Part shown: in pieces, positions 20,228 through 33,682 of the stretch
How the letters are laid out: each line of letters opens with the position of its first letter
Position numbering within the stretch: position 1 is the stretch's first letter
DNA from: Talaromyces rugulosus
Lineage: Eukaryota; Ascomycota; Eurotiomycetes; Eurotiales; Trichocomaceae
Assembly: GCF_013368755.1 (NCBI RefSeq)
Contig: NC_049562.1
Coordinates: 744,001-808,000 of the forward strand
Reading direction: 5' to 3'
DNA length: 64,000 nt
Program-made: the position numbers and the translations under genes
The notes under the pieces: model-generated
What the model was told of the DNA's origin: nothing
The model's database searches: none
What the model saw: the letters and a program-made list of their open reading frames with translations, nothing else

Positions 20228-22491
20228 ATGGCACCACAAAAGGGATCTGAGCCGGGAAGAAGGAATCCTACCGTGCTGGTGAGTTTCCGTCTTTTTTATA
20301 TATTTTTCATTTTGAAAGGAAAATTAACAGTATTGACTCGATCAGGTCACCGATTCTCGCGACCAGCAGCCCCAACGGCCAGGCCGACGCCCTGCGCAAC
20401 CAGCAACGCGTTTGATAACCGTCGACAATGTTTTGCAGTACGCTTCGGACGTGCCGTCAATGCAACAGCGGCGACCGCCGCAGCAACGCCCTCAAATGCG
20501 ACCTCGCTCTCGTCTTTCAGCCTCGGCGGGCCTGACGACTGGAGCCAATGTGCCCGGCACTACCGCGACGACGACTGCTGGGCGCCTGGCCGCTCAAGCT
20601 CGTCTGCCGCCGCGGTCGACCAAAGTGACCGAGAAACTCGTGCTACTGCCGGAAACAGATGCCGATGAATTAGCAAAAGAAGAGGAAGAAGACGAAAGAG
20701 CAGGAGGAGGAAGGGCGGGCAGGGATGGCGCAGAGGACGATGAACTCGCGGCAGCAGCCGTGGATGAGGAACTTGTTCAGAAACTCGCGCAGGAGCGGAA
20801 CCTTGACCCGGACACTTTGCGCCAGCGGCTCGAGTTGGCCGCACAGCAGAGACTGCATGGGGATTTTGGGGTGGATAATGATCTGGCGCCGTTGCTGGCA
20901 GAGGAAGAGGCCCTGCGACAGCGGTTTGTGTCGCCCGAGAAAGCAAAGAGTTATGCGGAACGACTGCCCAAGGCACGACGCGCAGAGAAGCTGCCGCGTG
21001 TCACAGCATATTGTACAGCGCAGGGCTTCAAAATGGGTGCAACGGCTTCGTTTGTCAAGGAGTGGCATGGGGCGAGAACAAAGCTCTATGATGACTGTCT
21101 ATATGTGGCTTACCATCTGCCTCTTCTTTCAGGCCGGGGCGGCTACAGGATACGAAGCAGCCCTGTCTTGAAAGACGTGGGCGGGAAGATCGTCTTGGAC
21201 GAAGAGATTGAGCGCAACGAGCGACGAGACTATCATGAAGAATACGATGTTGAAGAACACGAGCACTCGGTGGGCGGCCGGGGAGACAATCCGCGCGGAG
21301 ACGAAGCTGGCGGACATCATGAAGACGAGCAGCAGCAGCGACATGCCGACAGCAGTAGTGAGAGTGACCAGCCATCTCCGGGGGGAGAGCAAGACGAGTC
21401 GTCGGACCCGGCTCACCACAAGGTGCAGCCGGTGGTGCGACGCATCTCACCCAACGTCTTCAACTACGCCGAGATGTTTGTGTTTAGCTACGGGGTGGTG
21501 GTGTTTTGGAACTGCACAGAGCGGCAGGAAAAGGATATCCTGGCCGACCTCACCTTTTCGTCGTCAGTGACCACCGCAGGCCCATCCATCTCGCTGGCCA
21601 CACTACCACTACCAGAAGAAGACTTTGAGACGGAGGAATTCCACTTTGAATACTCGACGCAGATCTCGCGACCGCGCGTGTACAACGACATGATCACGCT
21701 GCGGTCCGGAGACCACATGATCAAACTGGCCATCTCGCACGGCATCGCGCAGAGCACCAAGCTCTGCTTCTTCGAAGAAGCCATGTCCAAAGAGATGACC
21801 GAGGCCAAGGACATTCCGCGACGGCTCGCCATGACGGGCAAACTCGGCATGAAGCGCGACGAAGTCTTTCGTATCCTGGGCCGGCTGTTTAAGAGTCGTG
21901 TCGAGGTGAATCTCTGTAGGTTTCCCTCTTCCTCTTCCTCCTTTTTTTTTTTTTTTTTTCAGAGAAGAAAGTACTAACGAGACAGCATCGAATATGCTCG
22001 ACGTCCCCACGTTCTTCTGGGAATCCGAACCAACCCTATACCCACTCTACATCGCCGTGCGCGAGTATCTCGAGATCAAGCCGCGCATCCAAGTGCTCAA
22101 CGAGCGCTGCCGCGTGTTTCTCGACCTGACCGAGATCCTTTCTGATTCCATTGCCGACAATAACGAATCCCGTAAGCCTTCGCCCCCCCTTTTTTTCTTC
22201 TTCTATGAAACTAACGAATCAGATCAAACGTGGATCATCATCATCCTAATCGTCATCTCCATCATCGTCACCACCGGAGAAGTCATTCTGCGTTTTGGCT
22301 TGTTGTCGGGTAACCACACGGCTGCGAACCCGACGGGCCCGTCGTTTGCGACGGCGCTGATTATGAATCTCATGGGTCGTTCTGGACCAGCTGCCTCTTC
22401 TTCTCAGACTGGCTCGTTAACGGGTGTTGGTGTTGGTTCTGGCGCTGAATGCGTGTGTCCGGCAGTGAGCACTGGGAATTTGACGTGGTAG
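20228..22491 (+). CDS. RMD1/DUF155 (RMND1-like) family membrane protein
   Basis: Predicted 691-aa protein in four exons: 20228-20278, 20346-21915, 21986-22171 and 22223-22491. Each junction has GT-AG ends and keeps frame; the second intron holds a T18 run and a CTAAC branch site. The N-terminal third is disordered and Arg/Gln-rich. The DUF155/RMD1 domain spans about 330-600, with FNYAEMFVFSYGVVVFW, DMITLRSGDHMIKLAISHGIAQSTKL and FFWESEPTLYPLY. It ends with an Ile-rich transmembrane helix at about 606-628. This is the layout of the yeast Rmd1/Rmd8 relatives needed for sporulation and of mitochondrial RMND1/Sif-type proteins. Molecular function is poorly known. Likely a tail-anchored membrane protein; compartment uncertain. 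Confidence 0.87.
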
Positions 22492-23106
22492 ATAGGGGGA
22501 AAAAAAAAAAGAGAGGCTGGTCTTCTTGGGTTTATTATGCACTTCTCTTCGCCAAGTGTATATTTGATTTCATGGGTTGATTGATTATATTATATGGATA
22601 CTGTTCTCGGAGTTGCAAACGGAAGGGACTTGGGTTTTACATACTCGGCTTGATACTTAATATTGATTCAATTACCAATATACACTAGTTGACTGCGTAT
22701 AACACATACATAATTTAATCATCACCCAAAGAAATATATTAGTTATATAAGTCGTCACCATATATAAAGACAGTTTTGAAACAGCAACAAAAAAGAAACC
22801 CGAACTTATACCGAACCTCGCTCTATCTATCTTCGTACCTAGTTATACCCATTTTCAAAAACCATACTCCACCCAGTGCAGTGCTGAATGTTCCGAGTTT
22901 TTCGCACTTATTTTTTAGAACATGGTATCTTTAATATCAAATGCACTCAATCACGCAACCAAAAAAAAAGTAATAATCCAATCGAATGCTGGCGGAAAGA
23001 CGGAGAGGGAATCTCTGCAACAGACAAAAAAAAAGAATAAAGACCGACTGGCACCAGTAAATGCAGACAGATAATCTGTCAAAACTGATCACATTGATTC
23101 AAATCG
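22492..23106. other. Convergent 3' spacer
   Basis: AT-rich with several A-runs; holds the 3' UTRs of the RMD1-like and C2H2 genes. No gene seen. Confidence 0.6.
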
Positions 23107-24530
<1,424 letters not shown>

Positions 24531-27109
24531 GACCTGCCTCAGCAGGCAGGTATAAAATCGAGAACAAGGTGGCTCCGGGTAGCCGAAACACAGTCGAGCG
24601 GGCTCAAATGGAAGGTGGTTCGTTCTCGTTGAGAATGTATGCGTGGGAAAAGTTCGCGTGCGCGTCACGATGTCTCTCGCAGTACTGGGGGGGGGGGGGG
24701 GTTGGAATTAGCACAGGTCGCAGCTGCGAGACAGTGCAAAGCTCACCTTGCTTCTTGTTTTCTGCTGTTTGTTTATGATGCTATCAGTAGCCTTCTAAAT
24801 GTGGCTAGAGACGACAATGTCAGTGCCAGTCTGGAGCAAAGTGTGGGATATGTTGCAAACGACGAAAACTCGAAAGCGACGGAGATGGACGACGAATCGA
24901 AACTATTGCACGCAGAAAGGGCTCGTTTCCAATGGTTCACGGAGACACAAAGGAAGGGCTGTCGATGGAAGGGAAATGACACGAAAACGACGGAAATGGA
25001 CGACGGAAGCGAGTGCGTGTTGACCAGGTAATCCGAGTCGTCCGATCGATGCGAAAGGAGAGATGACAGGAGGCCTGAGGAATGAAGGCAGTGGCGACTT
25101 ACCAAGCTCGAGCACAGGCGACAGCGCGGCCAGACCGGGGCGAACGAGGCGAGATCGGTATTGCAGCGAGGCAGACAGGATAGATCGAGCATCGAAGTCG
25201 GCGAGCAGAGATCGTGGCAGAGGGGACGCGATGGAGGGGGTTGAGGAATTGTTATTGTTGTTGTTGACGATGAGGCGGCGACGAGGACAAAAAAGTAGGC
25301 GCGGTATTATTACGCCGTACGGTAAAAGTAAGGCGGGCAGCGGGTCGCGTGTGCAGGGGAGGGCCCGAAGTATATATGTATGGTACGGTAACAAATAATA
25401 GATACAAGCAGCACGAACGGAAAATAAAGTCACAGCAGCATCAACAACAACAATAATAAGAGAGAACAGAAAACAGGGCGCCAGGATGTTCTTATTTCTA
25501 ACCGGCCCGCGCGCGAATCCACCTCCTGTCAATCAGTTGTTGTTGTTAGTTAAGGAGAAAGCTGCGGCGCATCCCAATAGGAGCGCGTAAGAACCCACCG
25601 GCGGGCCCAGGGCGCCAACGATCGGTGACTAGTGAGCCAGCCAGCCAGCATGGCAATGCAGCACGCCGACCCAGCGGCCACACACATGACGCTGATTTAC
25701 GCCAAGCTGGTTTGCAGCAACAAGATGCTGGAGTATTATTAGGAATAGGTACTTCTGTGTTTGTCTTGGGGGCCTTTTTGACACGGAGCCGGGGTGGATA
25801 CTCCGTCGTCGGGGGTTTCTACAAGAATGATGACGGTGCTATTCTTAATTTCAGTTGCGGTTTTGTATAGTGTTTTCATGATCGCATGATCCATTCCATA
25901 AATTGTAGTAGTACAGGCCAACGCAAGTGGCCAACACGGGCATTTGCCGCCAACACGATGTGATAAGGGGGTAATAATAGAACAACCCTACTAGTACTAA
26001 CAACAACAGCAAAAAACTAACACGCCATTCTTTGTCCACGCCGCACCTCGTCCCCGTACTAGTCTAGGCGTCTAGTTGGAACTAACTTCTTTCCAGCCCC
26101 ATCTGGCTCGTCTTAGCATTGACCTGAGCGTCTTTTCGAGAAGGCCTCTAGAAGGAATCCTGCCGGGTCAGCAAGTAATTGTTGGAGCATCCCTCAGGCC
26201 AGCTTCCACGGCCGCATGGCTCCATCAGGGCGGTTCTGGGGCCAGATGAGAGGAACTCCGGAAATTCGAAAAAAAAAAATAGAACAAGCAAAAAAAAGGG
26301 GGTCGAGCACGAGCGGAAACAAGATGAAACGAGGCCAACGGGCCCACTAGCGGGCAGTGATTGGCCACGCGGTGTTCTAGAAAGAAAAGGGGCCTTCTAG
26401 CGCGGCACTAGTGCCGCAGCCGGGCAGTGCTTCCATCATACATAAATTGAAATCATATTATCCTCCCTACTCATTGGGCATTGTAAGGCCACACGCTTGT
26501 AGCCTCGTACTCCATACAGAATGCAGCTCGACAAGGCTGCAGGGAGTCGGTCAGGGGCCTCCCTGGGCCGATCGCCAGGGGTCGTTTGAATACTACTAAT
26601 AGTAATAGTAATACTACTAGTACTTAATAGCAAACGGAGTAGTACTTTATAGTAATAACGACTAGCCAAGTTACAGAGTATAAGTAACAGAACGTATTGC
26701 CCGTGTTTGGCTGAGATCATCGTTCATAATAATAATAACAATATGGTCTGTGTTGACCGAAGGCTGAAGCTGATACCACCGTTAATTCTCATCAATTGAT
26801 ATTCCGCATGGAGTCTCCGTACTCTCCAACTGGTTTGTGCTAGCAACTTGCACTGCAGGGACAATGATCGTCATAGCCAAGAAGTTAGGGTTCACCAGGC
26901 CCAACACCCCGTCTCCATATGGGTTGCATCCGCGTTTCAGCTGGGGCCTGGGGGCGTTTCGTGCCGGCCTTCTAGAAGACACGAAGAAGATCGTGGGTCC
27001 CACTGCGAGTTCCCATATTATTATGTAGTAAATTTAGATTTCAGAATATTGTATCATATATGATATACATGGATATTATACAGCCCATATTGTACAGGTC
27101 CTCTAAGGC
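24531..27109. other. Long upstream region of the C2H2 gene and spacer to COQ3
   Basis: About 2.6 kb. The part up to about 25.6 kb is GC-moderate and probably 5' UTR/promoter of the C2H2 gene. It contains a G15 run (24687-24701) and two imperfect copies of an ACGGARATGGACGACG-containing block (about 24880 and 24990). The rest is AT-rich with TAG/TAC trinucleotide tracts near 26590-26670. No supported gene. Confidence 0.5.
24687..24701. repeat. Homopolymer G15
   Basis: Run of 15 G in the presumed 5' leader of the C2H2 gene. Such runs are prone to length error in assemblies and to quadruplex formation. Confidence 0.85.
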
Positions 27110-28105
27110 TCATATTCCCCTCTGCACCGCCCAGAAGTAGTTCCCCCAGTCTTCTCCCCCAGCAACCATCTTCCATCCCCATCCAGGCACGTACACTACC
27201 CCGGCAACCTTCCACCGCATCCCCTCCAGCGCCTCGCCACCCGCCCGATGCGCCCGCCCGTCTAAAGCACGCATCAGGCCCTCTTCAACCCGCCCGCGCA
27301 GCTCGTCTGCGTTGACGAACTTGCTCCACTCGTGCGTGCCCCACGGGACAACCCCAATCGGCCACGGCGCTTCGGCTACCATCTTATTGACGATAAACGA
27401 GGGGATGGTGCGCGCGATAGTCGAGCCAATGAGCCACCCGCCGGGCCGGACAAGTCGCAGGCAATGGGCCAAAAAGGCCGACGAGGTCTGAGGATCGACG
27501 TGTTCAATCACTTCGAACAGCGTGACCACGTCAAACTTGTCCTGTGTAGAAACTTGTTGCTGTGAATCGCCCGTGCTCGTCTCTGAGAGCGACTCTACCG
27601 TAGTGTTTTCGTATCGAAACGTGCCTCGTTGCAAAAGCTCAAAAACAGTCGGGTCCATGCGCGCATGGTCACGGGCAATCTTGATCAGGCTTGCCGACGG
27701 ATCAACTGCCGTAATCGAGGCAGCTTTTGTTCGTGGGTGTAATTCAGTCGACTGCGACGATGGAAGGGTTCGCGCGAGGGACTCGGCAAAGATCCCACCT
27801 CCACAGCCCACATCGAGATATCGCAAGCCTTGACTGTTCGCCGCTGCAGGAGTCGATTCGGCCAGGCACGAGGCGATGAAGTCGTGTCGCGTAGGGTTCA
27901 TGAGATGTAGCACGCGTGACGGGCCCATGGGATCCCACCAACTGTTGGCGAGCCCTGAGAAGTGTGCGAGCTCATCCGCAGACACGGATGAAGAAGATGA
28001 AGAATGATGTCGCAATATCTGCACTATGTGACAGCGTCTCGTCGACTCGCGGAGCAGAGTTCGCGCCGTGGCCGCTGCTGGCCGGAGGAGGGAAGAGCTC
28101 GCCAT
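27110..28105 (-). CDS. coq3: Ubiquinone biosynthesis O-methyltransferase COQ3, mitochondrial
   Basis: Single-exon 331-aa protein. The N-terminal ~40 residues are rich in Arg/Ser/Ala and free of acidic residues until position 19, as expected for a mitochondrial presequence. The SAM-dependent class I methyltransferase fold starts with HFSGLANSWWDPMG, a COQ3/UbiG signature, followed by SAM motif I LDVGCGGG (97-104) and FDVVTLFEVIEHV. Near the C-terminus GTHEWSKFV and the WGNYFW end are typical. COQ3 performs both O-methylations of the ubiquinone ring within the matrix-facing CoQ synthome. The serine runs at 36-40 are encoded by repeated codons but stay in frame. Confidence 0.93.
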   Translation of the reverse strand: MASSSLLRPAAATARTLLRESTRRCHIVQILRHHSSSSSSVSADELAHFSGLANSWWDPMGPSRVLHLMNPTRHDFIASCLAESTPAAANSQGLRYLDVGCGGGIFAESLARTLPSSQSTELHPRTKAASITAVDPSASLIKIARDHARMDPTVFELLQRGTFRYENTTVESLSETSTGDSQQQVSTQDKFDVVTLFEVIEHVDPQTSSAFLAHCLRLVRPGGWLIGSTIARTIPSFIVNKMVAEAPWPIGVVPWGTHEWSKFVNADELRGRVEEGLMRALDGRAHRAGGEALEGMRWKVAGVVYVPGWGWKMVAGGEDWGNYFWAVQRGI

Positions 28106-28540
28106 GGGACGAAATTTGTCGTGTTGAAATGCTATTCAATAATGTAAGCCAGCCTGTGAAGAGGCAGGTCACCGGTGACACAGAATCATAATTCTAGAAC
28201 GCAGGTCAGCAGTGGGTTGTGCCGGCACGCGCCGTGCAATTGAGCATTTATCAAACTTGAGAATTGACGTTGTCGTGAGATGAAGCTTCGGGAATCTTGT
28301 GATGGTGCCTGAGGCCTACAAGCGATTCTGCCACCGCCTTTCGTTCTACATCAACGACCGAGGTCCTAGGAGCAGCCATTTCTATCCGAAACATACGAAA
28401 TCCACTACTGCTCCCAGAAATTGTTGGACAATGTTTCCGTAGTATTTTTGAGTCGTGCCTGTGTGATTGAGTGATTGGCCATCTTCTATATAAATTCAAC
28501 TTTCTAGAACCAGCCACAAATGCCCACGAATCCCTAGGAC

Positions 28541-31500
28541 CTACGACGACCATGTGTCACTGCTCTCATCGTTAATTATGACACGTGAACTTGCACTGCC
28601 ATCATATGAGTAATATGAGTGATAGCTTGAGGACATTGAAGTTCTTCTCTCAGACCAGGGCCACCGAGACCACTTCTTCCCTTTCGGGGGAGAGCGTCGC
28701 TCATATTCCCACACAGGCGAAGTACTTCGCCGTCGTGAGTATAGTTTTTCTACCGCTATAGCTCTAGTTCCAAGCAGAAATTTTTTCCAATATGTGAGGA
28801 AGAGCTCCCAGCCGAAGGCAAAGAAAAGAGAAATTGCGACCACACCAATTGTAACAGCAACTACTTGGATTGTCAGCATTTGACCCGAGTTTAATAACAA
28901 ATTTGGGATCATACACATGATTTTAGAAATATACCCTAGACCTAATTCACCTTCACTGTTTCGGACAAATTCGGCAATATCCAAGTCGAAAAACGAAGTC
29001 ATGAATGACAACGGAAGCTGGCCACCGTATGAGCTCATATTATTAGGAGTTTCCTGGGGAGAGACTTGATTCTTACGAAGAAGACCGTTATGATAGTGAA
29101 CAACATAATTGTTTGGCCCTGTCTAGCAGTGTCTGCCGCCTGCTTTCCTTGTGTCCGGGCCTCTGAAACATTTGCTGACAAAATGTGAGTATAGTAGACG
29201 AAAGAAAGGGCGGAGTTACCTTGTTTCTGCTTCAGGTCTAAAAGGTCCTTTAACTGGTATAGTTAGCAAGAATCCGTGAGACTTTTGGTGGTACATACTG
29301 CTGCATATGTTTTTTCGGCCTGCTTATCAAACCCTTGAACAACCGCTTTATGTGAACGGACACGCTTAAGTAGATCGTAGGCGCGCAGCTCCTTTGACTC
29401 ACCACCCTCAGACCAACCATCCTTAGATTTGTTAGTCTTCATATATTGAATGGCTTCTTGCATATCAACAAGAACTTTTTCCTGGTCGTCGAGAACAGTG
29501 GAAATAATATGGAGCTCGTCTCGAATATCCTTAATCTCCTTGACAAGTTCTGTCTCCTTTGAAATGTCGAACAACTTTTTTAGGTCCTCTTTAAGTCCAT
29601 CGGAATTTAGAATATTTCGATCATCCGTGGCAAGTCTTTTTGATAGATCCTTGAAGTCATTGAACATCTTCGTCTCTTCGTTCGTCTAACAATAGCCGTT
29701 AGAACGTCACCCGAATAGCACCAAAAATTCCGCTGAAACCAACCACGTTGCCAATAGAGACTTCGAAAAATTCAGCGAATCGTAGCTTTTCATTCGCGAT
29801 ATCAGAGTGTTGAAACATAGTGTCGACACACTTGCCGACAATCAGCTCCGCCAGATCGAAAACATGCCTCAGGGGCCTTCTGTCTTTCTTCCCGATTTGG
29901 CGAATGATGCTTTCCACAATGTCTGAATCATTATTCGGATCAGGATCTTTCCCCGTTTTTTTCCCGGACTTGTTCCAACGTTGAGGGAAGCTTGTGACAA
30001 CTGTATCTGAAAACTTATTAGGTTATTGATCTGATATGGAAACAAATGCGCAAACCTTTGTCCAGAATCCATAACCAGAGTTGATCTACCATCAACACCA
30101 AGTTCTCATTATCATTTTCCGGCCATGTTTTCTTGAAGTACCGGGATACAACCTGATCATCATCGCGATACTCGGTGGTCGGGAGGGCATAGTACTTGTA
30201 TTGGTCTAAAGTCCGACGGAAATGCAATGGAATATCATCGAACATGTAGGCCAAGATCAATTTCTCGTCCTGCGTGCGAGGTTCTTTGGCAACCTTGACG
30301 ATTTTACTAATCCTCTTCTTTATACCTTTTTCTTGTTCCACATTTTTCTTAACAGGTGCTCGCCTTGCATGAATGCTCTCATTCTCCGACACGGTTCCAG
30401 AGATTGAATCCGTGTCTGGATCTGTTTCATAGTCGGTTTCTTCAGCAGCACTCGATATAGTACTGGTATAGGAGTCGTGAGACGAGTCGTCACTTGAAGA
30501 CACAGATGAAGTGCCATAGTCTGGGTCAATAGCTTTAGATTTCCGTGCTTTTTCCAGCTCTACTAAAGCTTCCTTGAGTTCTTTCAAAGTTGATGGAGCT
30601 TGGGAATCATTAAGGCGTCTCTTCATTGCCTTGACCATCACGTCTGTCATTTGTTCCCGGCCGCCCTTAGTCTCCCAGTGAATGTAAGGAAGGACCATCA
30701 TCATGTCATAATCGTCGTAATCGTCATAGTCCAACTTGACCGGTTGACAGGTTGGTCGAATGAATCGTCTATGCGCAACAGACGTGGATGACATTTGATA
30801 TTGATGTCTCGTCCAGATTTCTTCTCCAAAGAGATACTTGCACTTTTCCTGAATGTAGCTTGCCTTTTCAGGATGGCGCTCTTTGTACATTCTGTTTATT
30901 AGTTCCTATGGTTGAAGATCTTTTAGTCAATTGCTATTCATAATATAGTTGCACCACTCACATTGACCCAGACAATCTGCCAAAACGTTAATTCTCCGAA
31001 CAGTACACAAGAAGGGAATCATACATTGTTAGCAGGAACATGTAGCCACCTGAAATCCTTGCTATTTGACTTACCCCCTTTGAGATCATACTGTATTGGT
31101 CCGGGACTATGGTCATACAGCACACTTCGCAGTTGGGGCCTCTTTATCCTGTATTTTCCCCAACCGTCGTCGTACGGGAAGGATGCTATGGTAGATTGGA
31201 AACCAAAAGTAAGGTCCACAGCACTGTCTTTCAACATCGACTCTGTTGTTTCAACTTTGGATTGCGGGTTTTGTAACCAGTCTCCCATTGATGGACCTTG
31301 ACCGACAAGTTGGCCGCCATTCTCGAGAAGTACGGCGACGACCTTCTGGCTGCTATGGTCATTTGCGATATCCATAGCTGTATTCTGGGAAGTTGGGTCC
31401 TTTTCACCTATGATGGCTCCTTTTTTAATAAGAACTCGAGCTATTCGTCGGCTATCTTGGACTGCCGCCTCGAAAAGAGCTTGTTGAACAAGTTCCTTTC

Positions 31501-32641
31501 GTTCTTGTCCATCTTTTCTCTCCAGATTTTCAAGAACCAATCGCATGATTTCGACTTTATCGTACTTGATTGACTCTAAAAGGGCAGTTCTTCCGTCTTT
31601 ATCCTTAAGGGTACTGTCAGTACCTGCATGTAGAAGCAACTTCACGACGGCTTCACACTCCTTGGAAGCTGCCCGGCCACAGGCCAGCATCAACGGTGTC
31701 CGTCCATTAATTGCTCTCGCATCGACTTCAATACCATTGCTGCTTAATATTGTCTCAACCATGATAGGAACTCCTCTAGCTGCAGCCAGATGTAGAGGCG
31801 TGAACCCTTTTTTGTCTTTTTCATTGACTTTCGCTTCAGAATTTAGCAGGAGCTTAGCTGTGTCTAAATGTTGATTCCTGACAGCAAGGTGTAAAGGAGT
31901 TTCGTCCTGTTCATCTTTGGCATTTTTACGGATGCCCTTAATATTCAAAAGCCTAAGAGCTATCTTATAGCCTTGACCGGATGAAACTATATGCAACGCT
32001 GTCCGCCCCCACTTGTCTGTTGCATTCCAGTCGGCATTTCTTCGCAGCAAGAGGTCAACAATCTCGGAGTGGTTTTCCTCTACAGCACAGAGGAGTGGAG
32101 TGCGGTTGTCTCTGTCTGTGAATTCACACGACACGCCGGCATTGAGAAGAAACTCGACCGTATTTATATTACCAGAGCGAGCGGCTTCGAGAAGGGTTTC
32201 CTCGAGGTTTCCGTTCAAGTTTTCATTCGATTTTTCGTTCGGGTTTTCATTCGAGTTTTCGCCTTGCTTTCTCGGACCACGGTCTTTGTCATCAGGTTTA
32301 CTTGATTTTCTGCGAGTAGCAATAGTAGACCTTCGTTTCCCTTCTTTATCATCAGATTTGCTCGATTTATTGTGAGTAGTAGTAGTACGTGTTCGTTGTC
32401 CCTCTTTGCTTAGAGGCTCGCGAATCGCCAAGGCACCAGATATCGATGGTTCAATATCTTCTCTAGATGCAAATTCTCTGCTAAGAGGTGTCTTTTCTTT
32501 TCTTTTCGAACTTACATTGCCATTACCTGGAGTAATGTCTTCTAGTGATTGGGGGTGGTCTTGAGGATCACTGTTTAGTGGTCCAATTTCATCAAATACT
32601 CTCCTCGTTTCTGGTTCTCCAGCATTTTCGGATGGCTCCAT
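28541..32641 (-). CDS. Ankyrin-repeat protein with C-terminal CorA-like membrane domain
   Basis: Predicted 1246-aa protein in eight exons: 32641-31025, 30976-30962, 30905-30056, 30006-29744, 29685-29299, 29253-29220, 29174-29077 and 29017-28541. All junctions are GT-AG and in frame. Exon 2 is only 15 nt and completes the LHVPANN-IVWVN-EL motif. The N-terminus is polar, with short NEN-type repeats; about eight ankyrin repeats follow at residues ~150-470. Then come an acidic linker, the PYIHWET motif, and a coiled region with LLDLKQKQ and EARTQGKQAADTARQGQT. Two C-terminal transmembrane helices (about 1075-1098, 1140-1162) follow the CorA plan, with LPLSFMTSFF in place of the GMN loop. The family is frequent in fungi and annotated only as ankyrin/CorA-like; ion transport is not shown. 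A possible extra in-frame 51-nt intron at 28914-28864 would give 1229 aa. Confidence 0.8.
28864..28914 (-). other. Possible additional 51-nt in-frame intron
   Basis: Within the last exon of the ankyrin-CorA gene, GTATGA (28914) ... GCTGAC ... CCAAG (28864) has all the parts of a small intron. Removal keeps the frame and deletes 17 residues just before the last transmembrane helix. Confidence 0.4.
30962..30976 (-). other. 15-nt microexon of the ankyrin-CorA gene
   Basis: Five codons (IVWVN) flanked by an upstream acceptor GGCAG and a downstream donor GTGAGT. Skipping it keeps the frame. It completes the WV.EL segment that follows LHVPANN in this family, so I think it is a constitutive exon. 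Confidence 0.65.
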
Positions 32642-33682
32642 CGCGGCAGAATTTCACTGGTCCAAAACCGATTGGGAGAAAGACAAAAGTCTCTAAAAGG
32701 GTACAAGGGTTTGAAGACACATAGAAGGTCCAAGTTGAAACATATGGGACTGCGACAAATAAATTATTCAAGCTATGTATGGAGAGATGCTTGGCTGTAG
32801 ACTGAGGGACGAGACGGTTTGACGTCCACTAGAGACAAGTGCGGCTCAGGGTTCAGCTTGGGGGCACACATTCACCCCACCAGATGATAACAATTGTTCC
32901 GAAGAGTCTGTGTGCATGCATGCAGGGTATGTTTCTGCGGAGGTTGCTCATGCTTGGGACTCGGATTAGTTCGTCCTGTTACGTGTTACGAATCAGTTTG
33001 AGTTGGCATTGCGTGATTGCCTTTAGCTCTACATTAGTTTAGGATTCATGAACTACATTCTGACATTCTTAGCCTATGGACATGCTGCACTCCTCCCAGT
33101 CTGGCCTGGAGTGTTCGGATTGGGCAGCATTGCACAAGATGATTAGGATAACCGGAAAGAATAGTGGATAGCTTAAACTCGCTTGTAACAATTAACCAGG
33201 GGATACTAGCGGGGCCCTACGGCCCGCTCCGCTCTTCCCGGGGCGGGTCGTGGTTATTTAAACTTATTTTTACCACCATTGATGTCACTGATATACGTGA
33301 TTCACTTTAGATAATTTTGGGTTCAAGATATACATTTCTGAGGTTGCTAATAGTGGAGTTAGTATTGAAAATAACGTCAAAAAGTTATAATTTTTCGTGT
33401 TCTAATTAGACAGAGAGAACGGGCGCTAGCTAGAGGGGGCGCCAAATAAAAAGATCTTCGAACGTTTTACTAGTATGTAATTTCTTAGTATTTGAGCTAA
33501 CTTCTATTTGTAAACTGTACCCGCCGCGCGTTGGTACCATCTTGTTAATTGTACGCCAATTATTTGAACCACTGCAATTGGTGCTCTAGATAAATATTCT
33601 TGATCACATCTTCATGTACAAATTACACAACTTCCATCGCCTGCCGTCTAGACAAAACACTTCTGCCTTTCATACTGTCTCC
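32642..33682. other. Intergenic with a GC-rich hairpin
   Basis: Promoter of the ankyrin-CorA gene and 3' region of the P-ATPase. A GC-rich island in AT-rich sequence includes the hairpin GCGGGGCC-CTAC-GGCCCGC at 33209-33227, followed by a CCCGGG core at 33237-33242. No coding sequence recognised. Confidence 0.5.

Noticed and set aside
24639..25532. Several long open frames on both strands upstream of the C2H2 gene
   Set aside because: Low-complexity Arg/Ser/Leu-rich products without family features; better explained as 5' leader and promoter.
28251..28540. Minus-strand open frame downstream of the ankyrin-CorA stop
   Set aside because: Lies in the presumed 3' UTR and shows no motif.
31071..31078. 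Donor GTAAGT inside the first exon of the ankyrin-CorA gene
   Set aside because: Using it would remove the conserved LHVPANN motif. The downstream donor GTATGA at 31024 gives the family sequence.
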